This document shows, one piece after another, positions 1-11,982 of a stretch of DNA of 64,000 nt (position 1 is the first letter of the stretch; each line of letters begins with the position of its first letter). The position numbers were made by a program, and so were the translations under genes. The notes beneath the pieces were generated by a model. That model had not been told where the DNA came from. It searched no databases and saw only the letters and a program-made list of their open reading frames with translations. This DNA comes from Vandiemenella viatica. Lineage: Eukaryota; Arthropoda; Insecta; Orthoptera; Morabidae. Location of the stretch: NCBI GenBank assembly GCA_031002005.1, contig CM061921.1, positions 150,507,283 through 150,571,282 on the forward strand, written 5' to 3'.

Positions 1-415
1 GCAGTGACAAAAAGTTATGAGATCTTCTTCCGAGCCAAGTCTACACTTTACAGTGTGTATTCACTTCACTATATGAAACAGAATGGTTTTTTTTCGGTAT
101 CATAGATCGTTTATTTAGGATAAAAAATCTGATGACTTGGCCATTTTGCACGCCATGTTTTAGTTAACGTACACAAACTTATAAAAACGTAAAAGCCAAG
201 ATTTCCCTCACTATTTTTCGAATTTGACAAATATATATATTATTCCCTCAATTTAAGTTCAAATTATGACATGCATATGGCCAAGTCATCAGATTTTTTA
301 TCCTAAATAAACGATCTATGATACCGAAAAAAACCATTTTGTTTCATAAAGTGAATACACACTGTAAAGTGTAGACTTGGCTCAGAAGAAGATCTCATAA
401 CTTTTTGTCACTGCA
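1..415. repeat. Foldback / long inverted-repeat element (window edge)
   Basis: Bases 1 to about 143 reappear inverted at about 279-415, with few mismatches. Both arms carry the same landmarks in mirrored order: the segment starting CAGTGACAAAAAG, the GATCTTCTTC segment and the TAAATAAACGATC segment. The loop is about 135 bp of AT-rich DNA with no coding signal. The right flank (416-470, through TTTTTGTGGGATC) also recurs at 35.58-35.76 kb together with the right arm, so the repeat unit probably continues past the arm. The left arm begins at base 1, so the element may extend off the window. It is a non-autonomous foldback or MITE-like repeat; no superfamily can be assigned. Confidence 0.8.
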
Positions 416-470
416 CGAACACGAGATTTGGCCTATTTTTACAAGAATTGTTTTTGTGGGATCAAATATT

Positions 471-1454
471 TCCGCAAGTTACCACACATCTGTGTTCTTG
501 CACAGAGTTGTATATTCCCAAAGCCTGTATCTGAAATCCTGCCATAATTGTGCCGCAATTTCGTAATCAGCGTCAGAAATTCCCAACTCTGATAACGAAC
601 TATAAAATTATGAGATTGGAGGAAGTGAGGCCTTGAAGAATTTCTCCCACGAATCCATCTACGTGTAGGGGACGACTGCTTTTAGCTTCGCTAGTGGAAA
701 AATTTCTGGTTTGGTGAAATACGCATGGGTAATATGCATATCGTTCAACCAGTTTGTCTAATGGAACCTGCATTAAACGATATGGGTCCCGAAATAATAA
801 GATAATTGACGTACCTTCATCCTCATGTGGAAACTAAGTATAACGGTCACTGTTGATGGGTAGGACACATATCCCATCGCCCTTGAGTTTTGATAGAGCC
901 GTAGCTATATAAAATGTATCATTACCAGACAAATTATGATAAAAGATGGGTATGTACCTTTGGTTTTTGTGCCATAAATTAGTCATCATGTGTAGCCCTT
1001 CTAGATACATCTGTGATGTAACAATTATTGCAAAAGTTAACGATACCCCACTCAGTGTCTTCCCATCAGATGTTGCCTACCGTGGCACGACTCTGGTTTT
1101 AGTAAGTTCTTCAGCGACCGAAATGAATTCCTGTGCCTTCTTCGACACCAGGCGCCTGCAACAATACTTTAAAACAAGTAGCTGCTGTGACGTTTCAACG
1201 TCCCGTTTGCAGTTGGAAATTATATCCTTCACGAATGTGAGTGAATGTACAGTCTTCCGTCAACTCTCCTCCAAAATAGCCACCAGAAGAACGTTATGTT
1301 CAATCGAATTTGTAGCCGAGTATGTACTTACGTAATTAGAAGTTTCTTTGCCCACTAAGCTTATTCTGCCTTTGATATCGACTATCACTTGTAATTTTCT
1401 AACTGAATTCATTTAATTCGCTTATATTTCATCTTTAATATATTTTTGCTGAGT
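471..1454. other. Stretch with no supported gene
   Basis: This is AT-rich sequence. An open frame of 129 codons at 946-1335 on the + strand has no recognisable domain, no splice-site support and no family resemblance, so I do not call it a gene. Confidence 0.5.
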
Positions 1455-1640
1455 TTCAAGGAGCGGTCAGGTGGCTTTGTAATTGAGCTGTGTGGTTGAA
1501 ATGTCCCCGGTTTGAATTCCTGTCATGGCTGGCATGTTGAAAAACCCTTATTCTGTCCTTCACCGTGACAGAGCTTGCCTTGTGGATATATGACGTACAC
1601 CAGAACGATTCCGTGGTTTAGATTCCACGTTAAACTGTAT
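1455..1640 (+). repeat. tRNA-like SINE fragment
   Basis: A box-A-like stretch around 1463-1490 is followed by a B-box-like GGTTTGAATTCC near 1510-1520. The downstream part (about 1610-1640, ending in TTAAACTGTATGCCCC) resembles the downstream part of the repeat at 11983-12183. This suggests two diverged copies of one tRNA-derived SINE family. There is no clear poly(A) tail. The call rests on the B box and the shared tail. Confidence 0.4.
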
Positions 1641-2429
1641 GCCCCCAACACCAGTTTCGATTATTGGGATTGCGTAACCTATAAGAATCTTTGTCATGAG
1701 TTAAAAAGTAACACAGAGAGTTACATTTCTGAATTTTATATCCAAATCCTTATTATTCTGTTCACGTCATTCAGTGATTTTCCACTCTTGTCTGCTAACA
1801 GGACAATGTCATCAACAATTATTCTACAAAAACAATTACACCACAAGCCAGGACATTTAGACACCATCAAACAGACTCTTCCCCTTTCACTCAATTACAG
1901 ACAGACACCGCACAAACACGCATAACGTGTACTAAGGTACATTCGAAAAGAATTTCGGAACCAGGAGTAACTTATTTTCTTGACTTGGTATACGGATAGC
2001 AGTTGTATAAAAATTCAATTTTTGTGATTTCTCTGCTGTTTCAAGGAGTTAGCTGTGAACTTATGTCCCAACCACGGTGTTCAAACATTTTATATTAACG
2101 GAGTTAAAAAATTTCTCCGCTATTGTCAAGTCTTACGACAGACTCAAATGTAGGCTAATCATTTCCTTCCCACACGGTTGCACGGGCGATAGGTAGATAA
2201 CTGGATATCAATGCTGACAAAAATGTGTCCGTATGCTGTTAAGTATATCGCGTATGTTTTGCATTTTACTTTCACGGAAAATTCTTCGCTGGTCATCTAC
2301 CAATTATTACCGCGTATGTTCATACCTATAATTGTCCCTCAAGATTCCTGTAAAACCTCGCAAATTCATTATCAGTGATCCGAAATGAATCATGCTATTT
2401 TACCATCTGAAACTAAACGGGGCAAGAAC
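1641..2429. other. Intergenic stretch, nothing supported
   Basis: AT-rich sequence with no domain-bearing open frame. The 116-codon frame at 1575-1925 runs out of the SINE fragment and has no recognisable family. Confidence 0.5.
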
Positions 2430-2560
2430 GGAGACGGCGTATCCTTGAGATGAAATATTCACGGGTGTACCGCCGGATAGTGTTTTGAAAATACAATATT
2501 TCAACGACTAGCTCCGTCGTCTTCATCAGGTGTCGAGACATCTGCACAGGTTGGCTGACC
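2430..2560. repeat. Probable Penelope-like element terminal fragment
   Basis: The segment has the layout seen at Penelope-like (PLE) ends elsewhere in this window: a stretch containing CCGCCGGATAGTGTTTT, then an ATATTTCAACGACTAG motif followed by a CTTCATCAGGTG stretch. Similar 'TTTCAACSA ... TTCATCAG' arrangements occur at 40.8 kb and 36.75 kb next to PLE-like DNA. There is no coding part here. The call is by resemblance only. Confidence 0.35.
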
Positions 2561-2758
2561 GTCGGATACTGAGACATCCCAGGAGAAGCGCAGCTTCTGC
2601 CAACGCCGTAGGCGTTGGCTGTATTGGGGAAGGGGTACCTGTCACCCTTATTGGTGATATCTGCCCCTACATTTTATTTTGGACAGGTTGACATTTCTGT
2701 TGACAGTTTGTCATTACCTACTGCTCAGCAGAGTTTTTGCAGTATGTAGGTTTTTTTT

Positions 2759-3586
2759 TTAATTATTATTATCATTTTTTTTATTTATGTGTTTTTTTTT
2801 TTTTTTGTGTGTAAGCATTGCTTTCGGCCTCGGGTGTCTGTAGTCGTTTGCGTCGTAGTCGCCAATCTTGTTGATCAGCTCATTTTGTGATGTGGCTGCT
2901 TTCTGGTAGAACCGGTGGGCTGCTGTCCTGAGTCTATCTCGTAGTAGGGGTGTATTGGCCAGCGCTTGTAGATCCGCCGTCGGGAAGCGATGGGGCAGGT
3001 GCAGGGCTCTTTTTAGCGCCCTGTTTTGCAGTACCTGCAGCTTCTTTAGGTGGGTGGAAGCGGCGTAACCCCACGCCTGGCTCGCGTATTCGATGATCGG
3101 TCTTACCATTGCCTGGTAGACCTGGACTCCGCAGCGGGGAGGCAGCGTAGAGTTAACATTCAGGATGGGATAGAGCATGTTTAACCTTCTCTCCACCCTG
3201 GTTTTGACGTCTTGTACCTGCTGCCTCCACGTCAGCCGTTCGTCGAGGTAGACCCCCAGGTAGCGGACGACCGTCTGTTGTGGGACTCTGCCACCGAACA
3301 GGTCCAGCTGGAGTGGTCTTGGGGTTCCACGCCGGTGGAAAATGATGGACTGCGACTTCTCTGCGTTGATGCGAACTCTCCACTTCGTGGCCCATTCTTC
3401 GAGTTGTTGTAGGGCTTCCTGGAGGCGTCTGGCGACTATCAGTTGGCTCCAGGATGAGGTGAAGTAGTTGGTGTCGTCCGCATACAGCGCAGTGAAAACT
3501 GGAGTTCGGCCTTGGGATGTCTGCCGTAAAAATGCAGTATAGCAGCGGACCCAGGACCGAGCCCTGTGGTACTCCGGCGAGGACAC
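2759..3586 (-). pseudogene. LINE ORF2, C-terminal part: RT motif C and thumb
   Basis: This frame carries the catalytic LYADDT motif (the YADD box of LINE reverse transcriptases) and a downstream segment with LGVYLDERLTW and RPIIEYASQAWG, which are conserved landmarks of the Jockey-type RT C-terminus. The frame ends in a lysine-rich tail that is simply the translated poly(A) region. It is the continuation of the RT in the frame at 3153-3809, separated from it by a frameshift around 3.5 kb. It cannot be translated as one protein with the endonuclease in this copy. Confidence 0.88.
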
Positions 3587-3809
3587 GCCGAAGGTTGGAC
3601 CACGATCTCTCCACTCTCACCCTGAATCGCCTGTTTCTGAGGTACCGGCGGATGAGTACGACATAGGCCTTCGGTATGCCCGCCGTAGCCATCTTAAGCA
3701 GTAGGCCCTCATGCCATACTGTATCGAAAGCTTTCGATACGTCGAGCAGTACCATGCCACAGAATCTCCGGCGGTTGAATGCGTCGGTCACTTCCTCCAC
3801 CACCCGCAC
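3530..3809 (-). pseudogene. LINE ORF2, RT motifs A and B
   Basis: The frame shows LLDVSKAFDTVWHEGLL (motif A, with the catalytic Asp of the 'AFD' box) and AGVPQGSVLGPLLY (motif B). Both are hallmark reverse transcriptase motifs of LINEs. The frame overlaps the frame upstream (4455-3709) and the frame downstream (3586-2759), showing where insertions or deletions have broken one ancestral ORF into three pieces. Confidence 0.88.
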
Positions 3810-4683
3810 TAGCTGGTGGGTTGTGGAGTGACCGGCGCGGAACCCAAACTGGTCGTCCGGGATGACTTGCAGGTGGCTGACATGTGTCCATCAGGCGGCT
3901 GAGAAGGACTCTCTCGAAAAGTTTAGATACCGCCGGCAGCAGTGAAATTGGGCGGTAGTTTTGGGGGAATGTGGGGTCTTTCCCAGGCTTGGGAATTGCC
4001 ACAACTACAGCTTCCTTCCACGCTGTGGGGTATCTTCGTCTCTGTAGTGCTGCATTGAAGATTTGCGTAAATCTCTTGACTGCTGCGGCTGGGAGTTGCT
4101 TGAGGATCATGTTATTGATCCCGTCGCAGCCTGGTGCTTTCTTCCACTGCGTTTTTTTGAGGAGGTCGGCGATCTCGCGTTCGTCCACTTCCTCCACCTC
4201 GTGGCCGTCGTCAGCTTCTTCCTCGGCAAGGTATCTGCGCAGCTGCCGTCTGACTGAGTCTATGTGCTCGTCGTCGTACGGCTCTGCGACGGGGCGGAAG
4301 TTGTCTTCGTACACGTCAGCGAGGGTGTTCGCCTTCTCCTCCGCTGTGTATACGAGGCCCTGAGGTCCATGGAGAGTGGGCGTGCGCTTCCTCGCTCGGG
4401 TGAATCTCCGAGTCTGTTCCCAGGCGGTGCCGTCTTCTATCCGGATGTGGGCCACTCTGTCATCCCACTCCTCTCGGCGGTACGCTTCCAGCTTAGCCTT
4501 AATTCGGCGCTCGAGAGTGTTTAGCAGGGTTTTGTAGGTCCTGTCACGCGTGCTCTGCCAGCTCTTGCGGACTCTGTTCTTTTCTCTGATGAGCTCAGAG
4601 AGTTCGGGGGAGATTAGTCGGCCGTTGACCCTCTTCTTCCTCGTGGGAGCCGCTTCGTCCGCTGCCGAGAGCGTGGCAGTGGT
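3709..4683 (-). pseudogene. LINE ORF2, RT N-terminal part (fingers)
   Basis: This portion contains KKAPGCDGI, AIPKPGKDPT and NYRPISLLPAVSKLFE, the standard N-terminal motifs of LINE reverse transcriptases. It joins in frame to the endonuclease segment across the single stop codon at 4684. After about 3.9 kb the frame loses homology, and the motif A frame takes over. Confidence 0.88.
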
Positions 4684-5490
4684 CTAGTCTTTGGTTGCCG
4701 CTTCGATGTCTTGCACTCCTGACAAGACCTGGTCGTTCATTGTCGTTTGTAGCAATTCCCGGAACTTGTCCCAGTTGGCCTTTCGGTAGTCCCTTCCGAT
4801 GTTGTCATCCTCCAGCTCTCCTTCCACTTCCCAGTCAGCGATGACTGGGTTGTGGTCGGAGGACAGTTGGGCCACTGACTGCAGCGAGGGGATGACTGGG
4901 ACGTTCTTCGTCACGAACACGTCGAGGACGTCCGCTCTGCGCCTTTCTGCTGCCGGGAAATGAGTGGGTTTTTCTGGGCCCCATACAGCCAGGGCGCGTC
5001 GCTGCGCTTCCCGCTGCAGGACCCTGCCACTGGTGTTGGTAGCTCGGCTGTGCCATTGCTGGTGCTTTGAATTGAGATCGCCTCCCAGTATGAGACTCCC
5101 TGGGATGCTACTGAGTGCTGTAACATCTGCGGCCGCCAGCACTGTTCCTGGTGGGTGGTAGGCCGATATCACCGTAGTTGGTCCCGTGGCCGTGTTGATT
5201 ACTACGGCCGTGGCCTCCATGCTCACCATGTCAGGCAGAGTCGTCGAGTGGTGTTGTATACTTCTCCGAATGTATATCGCGACCCCTCCGCCTGCTGTTG
5301 GTCTGTCAAGCCGGTATGACAGGTAGTTCGGCGCGTTTACTCTGATTCCTGGCTTCAGGTGCGTCTCACACACGAGACATATGTCTATTCCTTCCGTATG
5401 TAAGAAGTCCTGAAACTCAATCCTTTGCTTGTGTAAACCGTTGGCGTTCCATACGCAGGTACGAATGCTCTCAAGTGATCTAGCAGCCAT
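4684..5490 (-). pseudogene. LINE ORF2, apurinic-type endonuclease domain
   Basis: The first 268 codons of ORF2 hold a complete EEP-type endonuclease. In order they contain VWNANGL near the N-terminus, VCETHL (metal-binding Glu), GGGVAIYIR, LGGDLNSKHQQW (Asp/Asn pair) and SSDHNPVI (catalytic Asp-His). The enzyme nicks target DNA to prime reverse transcription. The ATG at 5490 is chosen because it overlaps the ORF1 stop. The frame ends at a premature stop (4684), beyond which RT sequence continues in the same frame. Confidence 0.9.
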
Positions 5491-6080
5491 CCTGGTTTAT
5501 TGATCCTGCTGTGGGGTTTAAGGCCACCTTGATGATAGCTGGCAGCTGCTGCACAGTAGAAGCCAGTCCCTGCACCACGGCTGCTAGCTGCCTCAGCACT
5601 TCGTGTATGTCACAAAGGGTTTGGTCAGCTGTGGTGGTGGTTGTTGCTCCTTCTGCCGGCTGTCTTGTAGCTCGCTCTTGGTCTTTGGTCGGTTTTTGCG
5701 TTTTGGTTGCTGGGCCCTGTGGATGTGCTGTTGATCTCTGGGAACCTGCATCTGGCGGGGTTTCTTTGGATTGTCTTGGGGGTACGTTGGTTTTCATTAG
5801 TACATGTTGTCTGGTTTGCCGGTTTCTTGCATCTTTGTATATTGGGCACCCTCTGTAGGAGGCCACGTGCGCTCCCCGGCAGTTGGCACACGTGGGTTGT
5901 CCCTTGCCTTTGATGAGGAGGCAGTCCTTCGATGTGTGACATCCGCCACACCGTACACAGGCCACTGGCAGCCGGCAGTGTCTGCTGACGTGACCGTACG
6001 CTTGGCATCCCAGATGCCGCACCTCCTTATATAGGCCAACGGCTTTCTCCAACGCCCGCGCCAGGCGGCCGACAATGAGT
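5480..6080 (-). pseudogene. LINE ORF1 (gag-like) C-terminus with zinc knuckles
   Basis: This region encodes the RNA-binding end of a LINE ORF1. CQAYGHVSRHC is a CCHC knuckle whose first cysteine position looks altered. It is followed by CVRCGGCHTSKDC and then CANCRGAHVASYRGCPIYK, the usual triple-knuckle pattern of Jockey-type ORF1 proteins. A low-complexity Thr/Gln-rich tail follows. The N-terminal half expected of a full ORF1 is missing at the 5' edge (about 6.08 kb), marking truncation. The stop overlaps the ORF2 start by 11 bp. Confidence 0.85.
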
Positions 6081-6215
6081 GGGCGGGGCTACAGTTGTTC
6101 GTTGCGGGCCGAGGAAGTTAATATTGGGCCGTTTGTGACTGTTGCTGAACATACGTGCTACGCTCTCTGCATAGAGTTTGCCAAGGCTGGTTTCCATGCC
6201 TCGCTAAGACATAGT

Positions 6216-6600
6216 CCTCTATCTCTGTTGCAGCGATTGAAATTCGATTGGCTGATACCTACAACAGAGATAGGGTGCTATGTATTAGGGGGCATCCATA
6301 AATTTTGTGAGGTGATTCTTCCGGATTTCCGGACCCCCCTTCCCTCTTGTGAGATTTCGTGAGATCTGGCCTGAACCTTTCTGGTGAGATCTGGTCCGTG
6401 AGAACCCCCCCCCCCCCTGAAATCGCCCTCGAAACTTTTGAAAACCTTTTTGTTTTAGGTCTCACCCCTTAAAATCCTGTCACAAACCCACTTTTAGACG
6501 AAATACCCCCATAAATATTTTTTCACAAAACCTCACGTGAGACAGAAAATTAAAATAAGATAGTTGTTTACATATATTATTACAAAATTCACGAAAATAT
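6216..6600. repeat. Short hairpin and MITE-like repeat starting near GGGGGCATCCATAAATTT
   Basis: A 12-bp stem (CTATCTCTGTTG and its complement) occurs at about 6217-6275. Immediately after it, the sequence GGGGGCATCCATAAATTT plus a C-run (6406-6418) resembles a MITE type, common in animal genomes, that starts with 'GGGGTCATCCATAAATTACG'. Further on, CCTCACGTGAGAC near 6530-6543 may be the other end. No target duplication could be fixed, so the boundaries are approximate. Confidence 0.35.
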
Positions 6601-7784
6601 ATCAATGGGTTTTTGAGACTAATGTCTCATACGAAGGAATGAAATATATGAGTAGTATATTCTTCTCGTGATAGCAACTGTAAAGCTGCCAAGCAATTTT
6701 TCAGCGTCGTGTTTTATTTCTCCGTCACAGTGGTACAAATCTTGAAAATTTACGCAAAATTGGAATTAACATTCGTACGGACAGCGACTCATTACTCGTT
6801 CTATTAGTTAGGTGCATATACGATGACGAAATGTCGCCTGAGGCAGTAGGGTTGTGACCTATTCACTGGCATTCAAGTCGCTGACAGACAGTGGTTCTTC
6901 AAAAGATCGGTACATCAGCTGTCGAATTGTATATACTTCTAAATAATCTTTAAGCACAACAGGATTTGTACTTAATTGTTTGACGCCTTCCTTTTATTAT
7001 AACTTTACTTTCAGATGGTAAAATATCACAATAGTAAAGTGTGGTCATATAGTTGTTGGACAAACGCCGAGTGGTTGAGCTGAGGATAATGGGGCGTTAA
7101 CGTTATTGCCATGTTCCACTTTTTTTATTGCAAACACCACCGCTAAAATACAGAATTCTGGCCTATCAACTTCGTAAAAGCAGAAAAAAATCGAAACAAC
7201 CGTTTGGTTCGGAGAGCGAGAAACAGGAAAAATCCTATAGTGGTTTGTATAGGAAGCGTTTTTCGGTGTGACATCTAGTCTCAAACACTTATCCACACCA
7301 ATACGAGTCTGATTAATGAGGAAAGCACAATTCATTTCAGATACCTGATGTATTCACATATCACCGTGCATTCTTGTGAGGAGGAAATAGACCACAATTG
7401 ATTTTGCCGTAAGACATGGCTTTAAGTGGTGAAACTGTTCAACTCCGCTGAATACCTCGCTTTCGATGTGAAGAACCTTCTAACTATCCAATTACGTACT
7501 CGGGTAGAGATTCTGTTGAACATAACATTCTTTTTGCGGCTATTTTTGTGGAGGACTGACGGAAGATTGTGCATTCTCCCCACACTCGTGAAACATGTTA
7601 TTTTCAATTGCGAACGGGAAATCGCGATGTTACAACCATTACTTGCTCAAAAGCAACGTCACGCCAGGTACGAAGAAGATACCGGAATTAGTCTCGGTCA
7701 CTGATGAATACACTATAGCCAGAGTCATGTGCGCAAGTGATAACGCCATCAGAACAATCAGAACATAGGCTCTCTCTCTCTCTC
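6601..7784. other. Intergenic stretch, nothing supported
   Basis: I see no domain, splice-supported exon or repeat boundary here. Several 60-95 codon frames on both strands have no recognisable family. A (CT)n run lies at 7770-7784, next to the SINE tail. Confidence 0.5.
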
Positions 7785-8022
7785 TTTTTACTTATAGATT
7801 TACACCTCGTCGACATCGAGGTCATTAGAGGCGGGATGAGATGGGGGACAAGGAACGGTAAGGAATTCGTCCATGGCCTTTTGAAGGAAGCATTCCGGCT
7901 TTCGCCTGGAGTGATTTGGAGGAACCATGTAAAACCCAAATCTGGATGCCCGGACGGGGATTCGATCCAGCGTCCTCCCTAATGCGAGGCCAGAGCGTTA
8001 CCGCTCACCAACCACGTTCGGT
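7785..8022 (-). repeat. tRNA-derived SINE (locust type), copy 1
   Basis: Read on the minus strand, the element starts near 8022 with a tRNA-like head containing an A-box-like GTTGGTGAGCGGTAACGC and a B-box-like GGATCGAATCC. These are internal RNA polymerase III promoter elements. The body and tail include CACTCCAGGCGAAAGCCGG and CCCGCCTCTAATGACCTCG, and the element ends in an A-rich run. The copies at 12725 and 16548 are full-length relatives on the + strand. Short open frames inside are not genes. Confidence 0.88.
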
Positions 8023-8960
8023 CATAATCTCTCACGTTAGTAATAGTAAAGACGGCTGGACCTCACAAATGTCTTCACCAGAGAAGAACTGATAACATGC
8101 CGAATACGCGTGTTACTATTCTAAAAAATAAATATAAATTTTATCGGAAGAAAGGACGAAATGGATGGAAATTCGACCAGTTAGATCACATAAAATAGTT
8201 TTCGTGCTCGGTACATTCGTCCTAAATATGACACCTTGTACTACATGTGTCACAGGCATGAAAGTAGGTCATATATCTAGCTTATTCGATGAAACAATAA
8301 GAGTACGGCCAATTTGAAACATATCCAGATTTACAGGAAAACCTGAGGTTTGGAAGGAAGGCAAAGAATGGAGGAATAACACCGAAAAAAAATTATGGAA
8401 ATTCTGATTACAATAGAAACAGCTGCAAATATCAAGCCCTGAACACACAAAAGTTATGTACCAGTATCACCTGATCCATAAAAGACAGTGTGGGAAGGGG
8501 GAGGGAAGTCTGATAACCAGGACCTAGAAGATACGTGAAGAAGTTTACCCATATCATGATGCATAAATGTCAATGGAAGGGTCATCGCAGCCGAACAAAG
8601 GCTTGTGGGACTTGTTCGACAATACGCTAGGGCGACGATTCGTTAAAATAACAGTTACTATTAATGGAATGGGTTGGGAGGGCGTCGAAAAGATTTTACC
8701 GTCGATTTCCGTATGGACTAAACAGTGGGGTGACAGAGCATCGCGAAGATACAACTTTGGCAGATGGATGCCACTTTGAATCACATAATTGGTACAATTC
8801 AAATTACGCGGACAGCATAGGCATGACAATTTGCCAAGCGACATGAGAAACGCCATTTTTAACAGTTTGCACGCGGTTGCTATTTTCCGTCACTTGATGT
8901 GGCGTTACTGGAAGTGCTGCCATTTTGTGCAAAATGAGATTACCCGTTCCGCTGTTACAG
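8023..8960. other. Intergenic stretch, nothing supported
   Basis: No recognisable exon or complete element. Overlapping frames of 60-100 codons at 8.55-9.09 kb have no family resemblance, and the rightmost runs into the repeat that begins near 8961. Confidence 0.45.
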
Positions 8961-10517
8961 CCTTGGAGGAAAGAAAAGAGAGGGGCCGAAATACCGCTAA
9001 ATCTGTGAAGCCTCCTGTAAACTCTCGGCTCCTACTGCTCATGCGCGGTGGACATAATAGATATCCCAAAATATTGCACTGTTTGCTGCTGTGAATATGA
9101 GCGTCTGTGGGTACACTCGATGCGGTGCACAAATCTCCCCACTACCTAGCACGCGGAAGTGACGTCAAAATAACGAGGTGTGTATGTGAGAATTAGATTC
9201 GCGGAACGTGAAAAATTTCAGTTTTCGAGATTTTTCTCTAGGTCCAGGCTGCATTTCAAACTGAGCACAACCTCTATAACAAAACGAAACTGTTTAGGTT
9301 GATGCAATCCCTGCACCGATCATTTTTAGAGCGTCTGTGGGTACACTCGATGCCGTATGCACTTATCGTCATTGCGACGTCACTTCCACGTGCCTGGGTA
9401 GTGGGGAGACTTGTGCACGGCATCAAGTGTACCTACAGACGTTCATCTGTGAATATTTCATTTTCTAACATTTCAAAGTTTTTTTATAATGCCATCTTGT
9501 GTTGTATACGATTGCACAAACAGACCAGATATGAAACAACCTGTAATATCGTTTACTAAGTTAATCACATTTTAATTATAGTTCTTGAAGTTTTAATAGG
9601 TATCTGCAAGAGTAGGGCCTATCATTATAGATTTATTCATTGCTCTCAATAGGATGACGTTGTTCTCAAATATTTGTTGTAGTGTAGACGATCAGCATAT
9701 CTTACCACTTTGCACATAATAGGCTATCCTTAATGGAAACGAGTGTTGAAAGTCTGTAGCTCGCAATAAATTTTATGTGTTGAGGTGGGCAACACTATCA
9801 TAACATTGGCAATGCAATTTGATGATTGATTATCATGTAAATCGACGAGACTAATCGAAAATCAAGAGTAATTTTTTTTGACATCTTCCTTAGTTCTCGA
9901 GATATCGACTATCAAAAATTGCTTATAGGTATAGTTCCTCGTGGCTTTGGCGACGTTTTTATTCTTGTGCAGGCTGTGTTTCAACCTCACCACAAGGGGT
10001 AGTAAGAAAGTATAACACCCACTCTGCATGTCCAGCGTGTAGTTCGTAGTGGCTTTGGCAAAATTATTTTTTGGTCCATGCCGCATCTCAACCTCACCAC
10101 CTAAATTTGGAGACAGTATATTTTGAGAACTAAGCGAGATATTGGAAACTTTTATTCTTTACTTTCAATTTGTATCGTCGTGTTACATAAGAATCTGTCA
10201 TCAAATTTGGCTTTGGGGAAATTTTCTTCTGAATTTCATCTTAAAACACCTCATTTATGAGACAGTCAATCTCGAAAACTAAGCAGGTTATCCAAAAAAT
10301 TTACAGTTTTGATTTGTCTCGCCGAGTTACATAATAATCCATCATCAAATTGCAGTGCCAAGGTTATCCTGTCTTCCCCTTGAGGTGTTTGTACATATTC
10401 CGTGTTTCTGGGAAAATCCAAAATGGCGAGCTCCCCACCCCTCTTCTCTGTACCCTACTTCACTCCAATGCGTATGGTGAAGGTCCCTTGTCTCGCCTTC
10501 TTTTCTTTCCTCCATGA
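8961..10517. mobile_element. 1.5-kb inverted-repeat element, copy 1
   Basis: This copy aligns along its length, with gaps, to 18955-20419. The ends are short inverted repeats (TTGGAGGAAAGAAAAGAG at the left, its near-complement TTTTCTTTCCTCCATGAT at the right). Internally, an arm at about 9805-9910 is inverted at about 10255-10370, both including the ATCAAATTGC and GACGAGAC landmarks. The region between carries repeats of a core (GGTCCAGGCTGCATTTCAA at about 9242, and variants near 9967 and 10075). There is no transposase frame, so it would have to be mobilised in trans. Clean target duplications were not found for this copy. Confidence 0.75.
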
Positions 10518-11982
10518 TGTATGCTGCGTGACATCATCTAACGGTACTTGCCAAATGAACTTGACTGCGTAGTCGGGCATGAGTGGAATATCTCCACACT
10601 GTCCAAAGAGATTGGGTCTCCAAGTCCCCAAGTCATCCTTACTATTTCTGGCTCAGCAAAAAAGGAAATCCAATCGAAAACTTCGATTTGTTTGGTACCT
10701 CTTCACGCCACAAATAGTATCAAGATATTAACATAACTATATATAGTGAAACGTTTGTGCGTTCTTTACCTGCTATACTTGTCAACAGTTTTTGTCAAGA
10801 ATTTTGTAATCGGATACAGCAGTTATATTCGTATGGAACACTTAAGAGATAATTTATGAGCTTTGTCAAGAACTACTATAAACTTTACCGTGGCCGCCTC
10901 CTCTTAAGAAAAGACTGTTTTTAGACAAGTGTTTATGGACCTTCCGCTTGGGGTGTCATATTATTTGACTCATATATACTTTAAAAAGCATGTGAACATA
11001 TTTATTAAGAATAAGACGACAGGAGGAAGTTAGGACGCTCAAGATCTACTTAACACTGGTGCTATTTCTGTTAAAGTCTTTCCTTTGTTACTGATGTAAC
11101 ACTAAAACAGCAGTATTATTTCCACTTAGCGCTTAACTGCCTTTACTGCAAAATATTTTAAGTTAGCAGAGATTTCAAGTTTTCTGGGAATTTAGACTAA
11201 GTACAGGAAAATATTTTACTCTGTTCTGCATAATTACTCGATACATTTAGAACATTTTTGAAGAAGTGCGTGGTATTCAACTCAGAAGAGTAGCTTTTCT
11301 GGTAAATTCAGCCTGCTGCATAAACTATGTGGTATAATATGAACAACTAGATATATGGGATGTTAGTTAAAATCAGGCTCGTTTTTGTACTTGAATATCA
11401 TAAAATATTAATACATCGGGGCGTTCCTTGACCTGCGAACAAAGACGTTCTATAGACAGATGATTCTCTGACTTAACAAATAAAACAACTTTTTTTAGTT
11501 ACGTTACAGGTTATTTTATATCGTATTTACTTGTTAAACGATAATAATTAAAATAAGTTTGAAGCGAGTTTGCTAATGAAAGCGTAATTAGTGTGAGCAA
11601 ACCTTACATCTTGCAGTGTTATGGTCCTGAAGCAATGATAATTTCATTAAAAATGACACCAGTTTTTGCTATTGAAACACACCGTTCCACAATTTTTGTG
11701 GACCATTAAAATTATCTTTGCTGCGTAATATATATGCTGCAAATATGTCCTTATTTTAAATAGCGACCTAGGTGCTAAAAGACAAAACTCTCAGACTCCT
11801 GCGATGTACATTAGTGGGCCGTACAGGCTAGCGGTAACTGGAATTCTTTATTGTAGAATATAGTCACAGAAAAAATTGTTTATAAATGTTGAGAGTGATT
11901 TCAATGTTATGCCCCTCTTTATACCAATATTAGAAAATTTTTATGAGCCAAGTTCGTAAGAGGCCTTTGAAAAATTGTCCTG
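10518..11982. other. Intergenic stretch, nothing supported
   Basis: AT-rich DNA with no open frame longer than about 62 codons and no recognisable repeat end. Confidence 0.5.

Larger units (their letters stand above)
2752..6080 (-). mobile_element. Jockey-like non-LTR retrotransposon (LINE), 5'-truncated, decayed
   Basis: Read on the minus strand, this is a LINE with the end of ORF1 (zinc knuckles), an ORF2 with apurinic endonuclease and reverse transcriptase, and an A-rich 3' tail (the T-rich run at about 2750-2806 on the + strand). ORF1 ends at 5480 and ORF2 begins at 5490, overlapping by 11 bp in a different frame. This is an arrangement found in Jockey/R1-type LINEs and suggests coupled translation. 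ORF2 is broken by an in-frame stop at 4684 and by at least two frameshifts (near 3.89 and 3.5 kb), so the copy is dead. The 5' end of ORF1 is missing, consistent with 5' truncation at insertion. It is more GC-rich than the surrounding DNA. The exact clade (Jockey versus R1 or I) would need a tree. Confidence 0.93.

Noticed and set aside
946..1335. 129-codon open frame on the + strand
   Set aside because: No domain, no splice or regulatory context and composition like neighbouring non-coding DNA.
3971..4524. Plus-strand frames over the LINE
   Set aside because: Antisense shadows of the RT coding strand, kept open by high GC.
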